The notes below the pieces were generated by a model that saw only the letters and a list, made by a program, of their open reading frames with translations, had not been told where the DNA came from and made no database searches. Shown in pieces: positions 13,068-20,384 of a stretch of DNA of 20,949 bases (position 1 is its first letter; every line of letters begins with the position of its first letter). Source of the DNA: a virus; the IMG/VR virus record IMGVR_UViG_3300047284_000565, positions 1-20,949 of that record; one strand, given 5' to 3'. Both the position numbers and the translations under genes were made by a program.

Positions 13068-13762
13068 GCAGTTTTCTTTCTACTTCCATTGCTCCTCGCG
13101 TTGATCTTTATTTGCTGCGGAGGGATTATTTCGATGGCATGGGGCTGCTGCTGCAAACTGCAAGTGGCACTCCTTATGACTTGAGCGGCGTGCAAGTATG
13201 CGCCACTGTCTGGAAGAAAACGGGAGATGCTTCATACACACAAATCGCAAGCGTCAATGTTGAAGAGGAAGAGCCGCTTCGTAACGGTCAAGTGAGGCTT
13301 TGGCTCACATCTTCTCAAACTGCAACTATTTGGGACGCCTATGGAAGCAGTCAGGCTCCAGGTGGGGTGTTCTTTCCAACTGCCTACACACAGGACGCTT
13401 CAATCGCAGAATATTCTCCATTGTTCTGGGATGTTCGCATTGAGACACAAGAATACCTCACTGATTTAGTTTCTGTGAGCGGCGGCACTTTTGTCACGCA
13501 AAATAATCACACGCTGGCCAGTTCAGAGCGCGTTGTGTTTAGTGGCACCACTTCTTCTGGCATCAATTTCAACAATAGCTCCGGCACTGTTTACAGCGGA
13601 TTGACAAATATTAGCTATCTCTCCCCTTATGCGTTTAGAATTCCCGCTCTATCTGGCGTAACTTCTAGCGGAATTGGTGGCGCCGTCTATAGACTAAGGC
13701 AAGACACTGTCATCGCTGGCAACGTAATTGTTGGCACCACCTTGTCCAACTGTTTCCCCTAA
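13064..13762 (+). CDS. Baseplate/tip-associated structural protein, unassigned
   Basis: This 232-residue protein has two visible parts. Residues 1-140 read as a beta-rich domain (RVDLYLLRRDYFDGMGLLLQTASGTPYDLSG, VRLWLTSSQTATIWDAYG, SPLFWDVRIE), which broadly resembles the N-terminal domain of baseplate upper proteins that anchor receptor-binding proteins. Residues 145-212 form a Ser/Gly/Thr-rich beta segment (HTLASSERVVFSGTTSSG, YLSPYAFRIPALSGVTSSG) like repeats seen in fiber shafts, then a short end, IVGTTLSNCFP. Its position between the FN3 protein and two large fiber-like proteins fits an adaptor role. The baseplate comparison is from pattern memory and is weak. Confidence 0.65.
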   Translation: MSSFLSTSIAPRVDLYLLRRDYFDGMGLLLQTASGTPYDLSGVQVCATVWKKTGDASYTQIASVNVEEEEPLRNGQVRLWLTSSQTATIWDAYGSSQAPGGVFFPTAYTQDASIAEYSPLFWDVRIETQEYLTDLVSVSGGTFVTQNNHTLASSERVVFSGTTSSGINFNNSSGTVYSGLTNISYLSPYAFRIPALSGVTSSGIGGAVYRLRQDTVIAGNVIVGTTLSNCFP

Positions 13763-13771
13763 AGAACTGTT

Positions 13772-15517
13772 ATGGCTGATTTGCAAGAAGGCGTAAGTGT
13801 AATTACTATTGGACGCACCGCCCCTATTCCTCCTGGACAGCAAACCATGGCAGACAGTCTGCCCGTGGTTATCGCCAGTGACCAGACGGCTGTGCCAGTT
13901 AGGGTGGCAAATCAGCAAATCAGTGAAGTAAGCTTGAGCTTGCTTGGAGTGCCCCGCGCCGAAGTAGCGCTTGGCATTTTCGCGGATGTTACCACTTACG
14001 ACATCAATCCAAACGAATGGCAAAGCGAGGGTGGCGGCGCTACCACTCATATTGCGAACGAAAGTGCCGCAAAAGTCGTATTGGGAGCGGCTACGACAAA
14101 TAATTATCAAATTCTGAGTAGTAAGCGCTTTTTTCGCTATCAGCCCGGACGAGTCAGCGCTGCTACATTTGGCGTAAGAGCATCCACGTCTAATGATTCA
14201 ACTGACATTAAAAAATTTGGAGCATTTGACAAGCGCGATGGATACTACATTGAAGTGCAGGGAGGCAGTCAAACAAGCAGTGCCGACAAGGAATTTAATT
14301 TTTACTGCGTGAGGCGCAGTAACGCTTTCGAAAGCAACGAGGCGGGCATTCGCACTCCCAACGTGGCCGATGGCGACATTGGCACGGCAGGCACGGACCT
14401 TGTCATTGTTCGAGCCGGACTCACTTATATCCACGCTGGACTATTTGACAGAAGCGTTCGCGGCAGTGGCGGCGTAAACATTGGAGGCATTGCTTCCTCT
14501 GATGGTACCACCAGTGTCTCAGGGTCTTTTATCTCCGTAGAGAGCGCATATCGTTACACCTACGAATATAGGGTGCCTCGCAAATACTTTAGTCACGACA
14601 GGCTAGATGGCGAAACAAAGGCGCAATATTACGCCGATAAAACACCAGGACGCACGTCATTCACTCTTTCCATTGGAGGAACTGCTTCTTCTCCTGTGGT
14701 CACCTATACCAATGGCAGCACTGTGGTAGACGTGAATGGTGACGTCGTAAGCGACACCAGCGTGTGGAACATTGATTTTTCAAAGGTGACAATGTTCAAG
14801 ACGGAATATAGCTGGTATGGCGCAGTTGGCGGTCATTTTTTGGCATATGTGCCCGATGCTACCAGTACCGGTGAGGCACGATGGGTGAGGATTCATCATA
14901 TTAGGGCGTCTAATCAGCTCACCAGTCCAAGCCTAGCCAACCCTACACTTCCTATTTCCTACCTTGCACAAAAAGGCACTAGCGCCAATGAGTGTGCCAT
15001 TTATAAATACGGGGCATCTTATTACATTGACGGAGGCGACAAGGGAACAATTACTGCTCGCTCCGAGAGTAATGCGACTGATCGCACGGTAACAGTTAGT
15101 GGCGCAATGCTGGTTGGCATTCAAGTGAAGGAAACCATCAATTCCATTCGCAATCGCATGCAAGTGTATCCCACTCGTCTCGGAGTGGGAAGCAGCGGAC
15201 GAGCAGTGGTTAAGCTCATTAAAAACCCCACCACCATCTCGGGCACCCCATCGTTCACAAGTGTTGCCACTCTTAGTCCCATCAATGTCACCACTACAAG
15301 TGGCGTTGTCACGCTTTCAGGCGGCACCAACGTGGCCACGTTCTATGTGGGCGCCGGTGGCGTTGATCTTGACTTGGCTCCTTATTTTGGCTACAACAAA
15401 GACTATCTTTCCTACCCATTGACTGCCGCTGCTGGCGACGCCCTCTATGTGTTTGCTCAAGGTATTGGAGCAAGTGTAGACGTGAGCGCGTCGCTAACGT
15501 GGGAAGAGCAGGTTTAG
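13772..15517 (+). CDS. Tail fiber-like protein, first of a paralogous pair
   Basis: This 581-residue protein opens with a short region containing SLPVVIASDQTAVPV (about residues 29-43), a stretch I recall from many phage tail proteins. It shares blocks with the next gene: LLGVPRAEVALGIF (56-69), RFFRYQPGRVSAATFGV (120-136), WNIDFSKVTMFKTEYSWYGA (332-351), YYIDGGDKGT (417-426) and a C-terminal domain from about 519 ending SLTWEEQ. Between the second and third blocks it has about 128 more residues than its neighbour, including DLVIVRAGLTYIHAGLFD. It is beta-rich, Gly/Ser/Thr-rich and without enzyme motifs. A role in host recognition or as a tip side fiber is inferred from position. ATG 13772 lies nine bases after the previous stop, with a weak ribosome site. 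Confidence 0.75.
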   Translation: MADLQEGVSVITIGRTAPIPPGQQTMADSLPVVIASDQTAVPVRVANQQISEVSLSLLGVPRAEVALGIFADVTTYDINPNEWQSEGGGATTHIANESAAKVVLGAATTNNYQILSSKRFFRYQPGRVSAATFGVRASTSNDSTDIKKFGAFDKRDGYYIEVQGGSQTSSADKEFNFYCVRRSNAFESNEAGIRTPNVADGDIGTAGTDLVIVRAGLTYIHAGLFDRSVRGSGGVNIGGIASSDGTTSVSGSFISVESAYRYTYEYRVPRKYFSHDRLDGETKAQYYADKTPGRTSFTLSIGGTASSPVVTYTNGSTVVDVNGDVVSDTSVWNIDFSKVTMFKTEYSWYGAVGGHFLAYVPDATSTGEARWVRIHHIRASNQLTSPSLANPTLPISYLAQKGTSANECAIYKYGASYYIDGGDKGTITARSESNATDRTVTVSGAMLVGIQVKETINSIRNRMQVYPTRLGVGSSGRAVVKLIKNPTTISGTPSFTSVATLSPINVTTTSGVVTLSGGTNVATFYVGAGGVDLDLAPYFGYNKDYLSYPLTAAAGDALYVFAQGIGASVDVSASLTWEEQV

Positions 15518-15528
15518 AGGGCTGTTAA

Positions 15529-17910
15529 ATGACAACTATTTCGGGATATTATCAACTACCCGACAATGTTGAGCCTGCTGGCGACGAATTGATCGACGCG
15601 GAACTTATTGATTTTCTCACTGGTGATTCCCTAATTGATCCGGCCGACCAAGAGAAGCTTACTGGCGACGCAAGAGGCACTTTGGTGCTAGTAGAAGATG
15701 AAAATTTGGTGCCGGTTACGCTTAGTAATTCAGCGTCAAGCAATATTTCTGTTGATGTTACTAATAGAAGCCAAAGCGAAGTGGCGACAACTTTGCTCGG
15801 AGTAGAAAGAAGCGAAACAGCGCTTGGCTTGTTTGACGCGGTGAACATTTATGGCATTAACGATAAAGAGTTTTACGCCGGACCAATTTACGCAGGCTAT
15901 CAATACGCAAGAGATCCTGTGGAGTGGACCTTCGCGGATGACTATGGGTATTATTGGCGGCATGTGCCAGCAGAAAGTGCGCTGCAAGCATACTCATTCC
16001 CTCCTCCGGCCAGCTTTACTTATTTAGTAGATGACAACACAGGACGTTTTCCCGGTGGAGGAACCGATGGGGTGATGCGTACATTTTGGGAGAGTAAGCG
16101 TGCATTTCGTTACCAACCGGGGCGAGTAAATGCCTTCACTTTTGGCGTAAAAATGTCAACTGGTAGCGATTACGAAGGGGAAGTGGTGCGATGGGGGTGT
16201 AGAAATAGCGCGGGAGATGGTTATTATTTTCAACTTGAAAAAGGAGGTGATTTGTATATTGTTCGTACATCTCCCGACCTCGGCACGTTAAAGGTGGATC
16301 GCGATAGCTGGAATGGCGATCCAATTCAGCCAAATGCGGGATCTACTGGCTGGAATCTTGACTTGTCGCGAGTAACAATGTTCAAGATTGAATTCAGTTG
16401 GTATGGAGCAGTAGGGGCAAAATTTTTAGCCTACGTACCCATTGATCACGATGAAGCGCGATGGGTGACGCTGCATTATATTTTCGCGGAAAATCAATTC
16501 ACGGTGCCTAGCCTGCGCAGTCCGTTCCTGAAGCTTTTTATAGAAGCGCAGACCACGGCGGGCGCCGTCTCTCCTGCATTCATCAATCTTTATGGAAGCA
16601 GCGTTTATATTGATGGCGGTGACAAGGGCACCGTAACCACTGGCGCTGCAGGGCTCGATAGCTTAAAGCCAATTGACAGTACGCCTCGATCCTTGATTGG
16701 CCTTCAAGTGAAAGGAACTATCAATGGAGTGGTTAGCAGAAAAGCCGTTTTTCCAAATGGATTTTCGGCTTTTGCTACAACCGATACGCGTTTTGATTTG
16801 GTATTTCAGGGAAATGATATTTGCGGGCAAGAAAGCTATTTCTATGGCAATGGCACGACTTTGACAGCAGGATCAGCTTCTGGCATTACAGTGGTTCGTG
16901 CTGGCGCAAATGTGCTGACCACGCCATCAGGGCAATTTTTTCCCGACATCAGAGGTGAGATTAGTGGAAGCACGGACTATCGCAGTGGTCGGCGCACAAA
17001 AATTATTGGGCCAAATATTTTCGCCACGCATGCTATTTTCCTTTCTGACGATCTCACAACTCTTGTGACGGATCAAACATTGCCAGGAGGATTGACCAGC
17101 ATTACATTTGGCCGAATGAATAATTATGCAGTAAGCAGCGGCTTCGTTGGTAGTGGCGTTATGGCAGGAACAATTTTTCAGCAATTTACTGGCGGATATG
17201 CCAGGGTGGGATTGCTCCCTAATTCAAGCGGCGTTTCTTATGATCCAAACAATGATACCGTTTTGTGGGTGTCATCGAACTTTCCAGTTTTTGCTTTTAA
17301 TCGTGTGGGGCAAATTGTAGGAGAAGCACGCTATCCAAGCGATTTTGGTTGTAATCAGACCACGGATTTTTCCATCGCATTTCCCACTTCTGGCACCACT
17401 ACAATTTCCTCCGCAGGAAGATCTATTACCATCTCAGGAAACAATCCATGGCCTATTCGCGTTGTTGTGGAGGGCCATGCTGATAGCGTTGTTTCCGACG
17501 TGGTATTAGCCCAACAGCCACTTGCTACGCGCTTAATCCCCGGCAGTGGCTCCACACAGGCTCAAGCTTCATGGCCCCTGACAAGTGGCATCACTGAAAA
17601 CTCTACCGCCGCCGGAGGCGCTAGCTATGTGGCGAATAAGTTTGAGGAAAGCTTGGCCGATCCACTCAGTGCTGTGCTGGTTGACAGGCAAGGACAGCGA
17701 GTATTGCGAGGCGGCCAGCGCGTTGCCACATACTTCATCGCAAGTGGTGAAAGTCGTCAGTTTGATCTCAGTCCATTGTTTGGCCCAGATAAAATGTTTA
17801 TAACAGGACAGCCAGGAAGCATTGAGAGCACTGGGGCGCTGTTTGTCGTGGCCACTGCTCGCACTGCGTCTGGAGAGGCTAGTGTAAGTATCAACTGGGA
17901 GGAACAATAA
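15529..17910 (+). CDS. Tail fiber-like protein, second of a paralogous pair
   Basis: This 793-residue protein is a divergent tandem paralogue of the gene before it; AGAGG at 15516-15520 precedes ATG 15529. Its N-terminus (residues 1-60) is acidic and different. Shared blocks are LLGVERSETALGLF (89-102), RAFRYQPGRVNAFTFGV (191-207), WNLDLSRVTMFKIEFSWYGA (275-294), YIDGGDKGT (about 360-369) and the C-terminal domain from about 731, ending SINWEEQ. Between the last two blocks it carries about 270 residues missing from its neighbour (roughly 405-715), with VRAGANVLTTPSGQFF and VSYDPNNDTVLWVSSN. The second motif faintly recalls a beta-propeller blade, but a single one. It is probably a virion adhesin or fiber. 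The final GAGGAACAA codons also serve as ribosome site for the next gene. Confidence 0.75.
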   Translation: MTTISGYYQLPDNVEPAGDELIDAELIDFLTGDSLIDPADQEKLTGDARGTLVLVEDENLVPVTLSNSASSNISVDVTNRSQSEVATTLLGVERSETALGLFDAVNIYGINDKEFYAGPIYAGYQYARDPVEWTFADDYGYYWRHVPAESALQAYSFPPPASFTYLVDDNTGRFPGGGTDGVMRTFWESKRAFRYQPGRVNAFTFGVKMSTGSDYEGEVVRWGCRNSAGDGYYFQLEKGGDLYIVRTSPDLGTLKVDRDSWNGDPIQPNAGSTGWNLDLSRVTMFKIEFSWYGAVGAKFLAYVPIDHDEARWVTLHYIFAENQFTVPSLRSPFLKLFIEAQTTAGAVSPAFINLYGSSVYIDGGDKGTVTTGAAGLDSLKPIDSTPRSLIGLQVKGTINGVVSRKAVFPNGFSAFATTDTRFDLVFQGNDICGQESYFYGNGTTLTAGSASGITVVRAGANVLTTPSGQFFPDIRGEISGSTDYRSGRRTKIIGPNIFATHAIFLSDDLTTLVTDQTLPGGLTSITFGRMNNYAVSSGFVGSGVMAGTIFQQFTGGYARVGLLPNSSGVSYDPNNDTVLWVSSNFPVFAFNRVGQIVGEARYPSDFGCNQTTDFSIAFPTSGTTTISSAGRSITISGNNPWPIRVVVEGHADSVVSDVVLAQQPLATRLIPGSGSTQAQASWPLTSGITENSTAAGGASYVANKFEESLADPLSAVLVDRQGQRVLRGGQRVATYFIASGESRQFDLSPLFGPDKMFITGQPGSIESTGALFVVATARTASGEASVSINWEEQ

Positions 17911-18467
17911 TGGCGTTCGCTGGCTTGGTAGCCTCTCAAAATTTAAGCGATGTAAGCAGCGCTGAAATCGCCTGGGACAACATCGGCGACGGTATAACTT
18001 ACTTTATTAACAATACAACAGTCAGTGGAATAACAATTAAGGGCGCCGATATTTTGGCCCTTAATGGAGTGAGTAGAGTTAGCGCTAGGGACTTGCTGCT
18101 TCTGCAGGGCCTGACAAGTGCTGCGCAGCCGCGACTTACGACTATTGCAAGCCAGGTGGGAAGCGGCGTCGTTTTGCAAAGTAATGCATTATTAAAAGCA
18201 TCTCCAACATCTATTGGCAACTATTCATTGAACGGTAGTCTTTCCGTTCAATCGTTGTCAATCAATGGAGTTGGAGCCAAATCTCTGTCAACGTCTCCAT
18301 TCTCGGGAGGAAGCGCAATTGCAAATATTTATTTGGACACGGCGATAGTTGGAAGTGGCGTGACAATACAAAACGCAATTACTAGCGGTACAATTACTGC
18401 GCCTGAAATTGCAATTCCCATTGAGGAAGCCGGCTATATTTACTATTTAAAGGCGGGGCAGTCATGA
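17910..18467 (+). CDS. Short fiber/adhesin protein with NLSD N-terminal module
   Basis: This 185-residue protein overlaps the previous stop as TAATG, with a strong GGGAGG ribosome site (17897-17902). Residues 6-26 (LVASQNLSDVSSAEIAWDNIG) form a module common at the start of phage tail fibers, where the consensus is roughly NLSDV..a..AR.NLG. After it come repeating hydrophobic beta strands with Ser/Gly turns (TTVSGITIKGADILALNGVS, SLSVQSLSINGVGAKS, VTIQNAITSGTITAPEIAI), suggesting an elongated beta-helical or triple-stranded shaft. It ends in a compact tip (IPIEEAGYIYYLKAGQS) similar in style to the C-terminus of the 19795-20322 gene. It is probably a short trimeric fiber or an adaptor for one. 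No catalytic motif is seen. Confidence 0.7.
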   Translation: MAFAGLVASQNLSDVSSAEIAWDNIGDGITYFINNTTVSGITIKGADILALNGVSRVSARDLLLLQGLTSAAQPRLTTIASQVGSGVVLQSNALLKASPTSIGNYSLNGSLSVQSLSINGVGAKSLSTSPFSGGSAIANIYLDTAIVGSGVTIQNAITSGTITAPEIAIPIEEAGYIYYLKAGQS

Positions 18468-19792
18468 CTCAGCAGTTTGGATTTAGGGCCTCGCGCAATT
18501 TGGCCGAAGTCGAGGATAGGGATAAGTGTTGGGACAATCTTGGCATTGATCGCAGAGATTTGGCCTTAATCGTCGGGACAAGCGCTGCTGGGGTGACGGA
18601 AGGGGATTATTTCAACTGCAAAGACTTGTCAAGTTCTCTTGAGGTGCAGATTAGCGAATTGTCCGCTGGGGCATCATCAGGCCTCACCGCAATGCTTGGC
18701 AAAATTAGCAAAAACGGTGACACTGGCATAGGCACTCTTTCCGGCAGCACTGTTAACAATGACAGGGGCTATTATAATGCTAGTTTTGATATTGTTTCTG
18801 CGTCTACAAATAGTTATTTTTCTCCGACCACATCGGCGGGCTATGGAGCGGGAGCGCAGTATTTACTGGGCTCCGTTAGTATTCCGAACTTAGTTGTTAG
18901 CGGAGTTAATTTCAAAGGCGAAACAAAGGATTGGTCGTCTTACTTTGTCAAGTCAAGGCAATATTTTCAATTTGTAGACAATAGCGCAACGCAACGTTTT
19001 GCCCCTCTTTACCTTGCGCCCCCATCGGCACTTTCTTCAAGTGTTCTTTGGCTTGATTCGGAATATAGCGAAATTACGGTAGAAGCTGGCGGCGTCAAGC
19101 GATGGGAAGACGTACTTAAAAGAGGAAGTGCGGTTCAGAATGAAAGCGCTTATAGGCCAATTGTTGCCGCTAGTGAAATCAATGGAAAAAACGGCGTTTA
19201 TTTTGATGGCAGCAATGATTTCTTAAATGTTGGATCAATTGGAGGGTCCGTGCCATCGGCCGCCACGTTGATAGTGACTATCAGTATCAGCAATTCTTTG
19301 TCAACTGGCGATACAAATTACTCCATCCTTAGCTCGTTGGCCAATATTTCTAGCGCATGGAGAGGTGGCGCGTGGGGATTATTTACAAATGCTCTTATAG
19401 GGGGATTTCCTGCTGGCATGCCAGCGAACGGGACGATTGTTGCCACTGTTAGAGCAAGTTCGTCCTATGGTTTAGAAATGCGAATAAATGGGCAAAGAGT
19501 ATCCTATATTGCTCCTTCATCGTATTCCTATTCCAGCACTGGCAATTTTGTTATTGGAGTAAGCGATTCGGCTAGCTTATCGCAAGCGTTTAATGGCAGC
19601 ATTCATTCCTTGGCACTGTTTAGCGAGGTCCTTTCAGATGTTCAGGCGAATTCAATGGAAGAATATTTTCGGTGGAGATATGGTTTTGTTTTTGATCCAG
19701 ATTCGGCGGCATTGTCTTACACGCATTTATTGCACACAGAGCGGAATGCAGTTTGGCTCCTAGAAGATGATTCCCAATTGGAGGTGAATTAA
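18464..19792 (+). CDS. Fiber protein with NLSD-like module and LamG-type lectin domain
   Basis: This 442-residue protein overlaps the previous gene by ATGA. Residues 7-27 (FRASRNLAEVEDRDKCWDNLG) are the same N-terminal module as its neighbours. Residues 30-185 are a Ser/Gly-rich shaft including IPNLVVSGVNFKGETKDW. From about 192 to 410 there is a laminin G/concanavalin-like domain of the kind in secreted and phage proteins: VLWLDSEYSEITVEAGGVKRWEDV, then INGKNGVYFDGSNDFLNVGS, MRINGQRVSYI, and the closing helix LSDVQANSMEEYFRWRYGF. Such domains bind glycans, so this gene is the best candidate for direct recognition of a host surface polysaccharide. The tail end (NAVWLLEDDSQLEVN) is also usual after this domain. 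The ligand cannot be predicted. Confidence 0.78.
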   Translation: MTQQFGFRASRNLAEVEDRDKCWDNLGIDRRDLALIVGTSAAGVTEGDYFNCKDLSSSLEVQISELSAGASSGLTAMLGKISKNGDTGIGTLSGSTVNNDRGYYNASFDIVSASTNSYFSPTTSAGYGAGAQYLLGSVSIPNLVVSGVNFKGETKDWSSYFVKSRQYFQFVDNSATQRFAPLYLAPPSALSSSVLWLDSEYSEITVEAGGVKRWEDVLKRGSAVQNESAYRPIVAASEINGKNGVYFDGSNDFLNVGSIGGSVPSAATLIVTISISNSLSTGDTNYSILSSLANISSAWRGGAWGLFTNALIGGFPAGMPANGTIVATVRASSSYGLEMRINGQRVSYIAPSSYSYSSTGNFVIGVSDSASLSQAFNGSIHSLALFSEVLSDVQANSMEEYFRWRYGFVFDPDSAALSYTHLLHTERNAVWLLEDDSQLEVN

Positions 19793-19794
19793 CC

Positions 19795-20322
19795 ATGACT
19801 CGCGGTCTCGTCAGGAAAAACAATCTAAGTGATTTACTGGATCCCGTTCAAGCAAGAATCAATCTTGGCCTGCAAACAGCGGACTATCGTCGCATAAGGG
19901 GGCTTTATTTATCGTCCGGCGTGAGCAATTTGGACGTTCAAAAAATAGCCAATTCTTCTTCCAATTTTCAGGCGCAAATTAACTCTTCCACTGCGCTTTT
20001 GGCTACTATCACGCCGGTACTTTATGCGGATAAGGCGGGCGATACATTTACAGGCACGTGGACAAACAGCGGCAAAATCGGGGCCAGTGGATTGATCGTA
20101 AGCGGAGTTACGCTTGCCGGGAGCGCCGATTCGTTATTTTCCAGATCGTCTCCATTATCTTCTTTGGCACTACAAACGGCATCCGGCATAACAATGCCTA
20201 GCGGACTGGGCGTAAATAATCTTACTGGCAGTGGCAACACTGTGGTTGCATCTGGAAAGACAGTCGCTAATTACATGAACATTCAAGTGAGAGGCGTGCC
20301 TTATCGCCTGGAAATTGTATAG
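19795..20322 (+). CDS. Short fiber/adhesin protein with NLSD N-terminal module
   Basis: This 175-residue protein starts two bases after the previous stop, with GGAGG at 19780-19784. The first 26 residues include LVRKNNLSDLLDPVQARINLGL, the clearest version in this window of the fiber N-terminal module also seen in the two genes before it. Residues 27-75 look helical or coiled-coil-like (VQKIANSSSNFQAQINSS). Then comes a beta repeat region (ADKAGDTFTGTW, ASGLIVSGVTLAGSAD, ASGITMPSGLGVNNLTGSG) and a compact end, MNIQVRGVPYRLEIV. TAGDTFTG-type segments are frequent in tail fibers. It is probably a small trimeric fiber anchored through its N-terminus. It is similar in design, but not closely in sequence, to the protein at 17910-18467. 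Confidence 0.72.
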   Translation: MTRGLVRKNNLSDLLDPVQARINLGLQTADYRRIRGLYLSSGVSNLDVQKIANSSSNFQAQINSSTALLATITPVLYADKAGDTFTGTWTNSGKIGASGLIVSGVTLAGSADSLFSRSSPLSSLALQTASGITMPSGLGVNNLTGSGNTVVASGKTVANYMNIQVRGVPYRLEIV

Positions 20323-20384
20323 AGAAAGAAGAACATATGTGAACGGCCTCTAGAATGTCTCTATCTTTTGGCGCAAACTAAACC
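20323..20384 (+). other. Intergenic spacer before the last fiber gene
   Basis: This 62-base gap is the largest clean non-coding space after 2888. It contains a short palindrome ACATATGT but no convincing intrinsic terminator, sigma-70-like promoter or strong Shine-Dalgarno. An in-frame TAA at 20379-20381 closes the frame just before the GTG start that follows. Confidence 0.5.
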
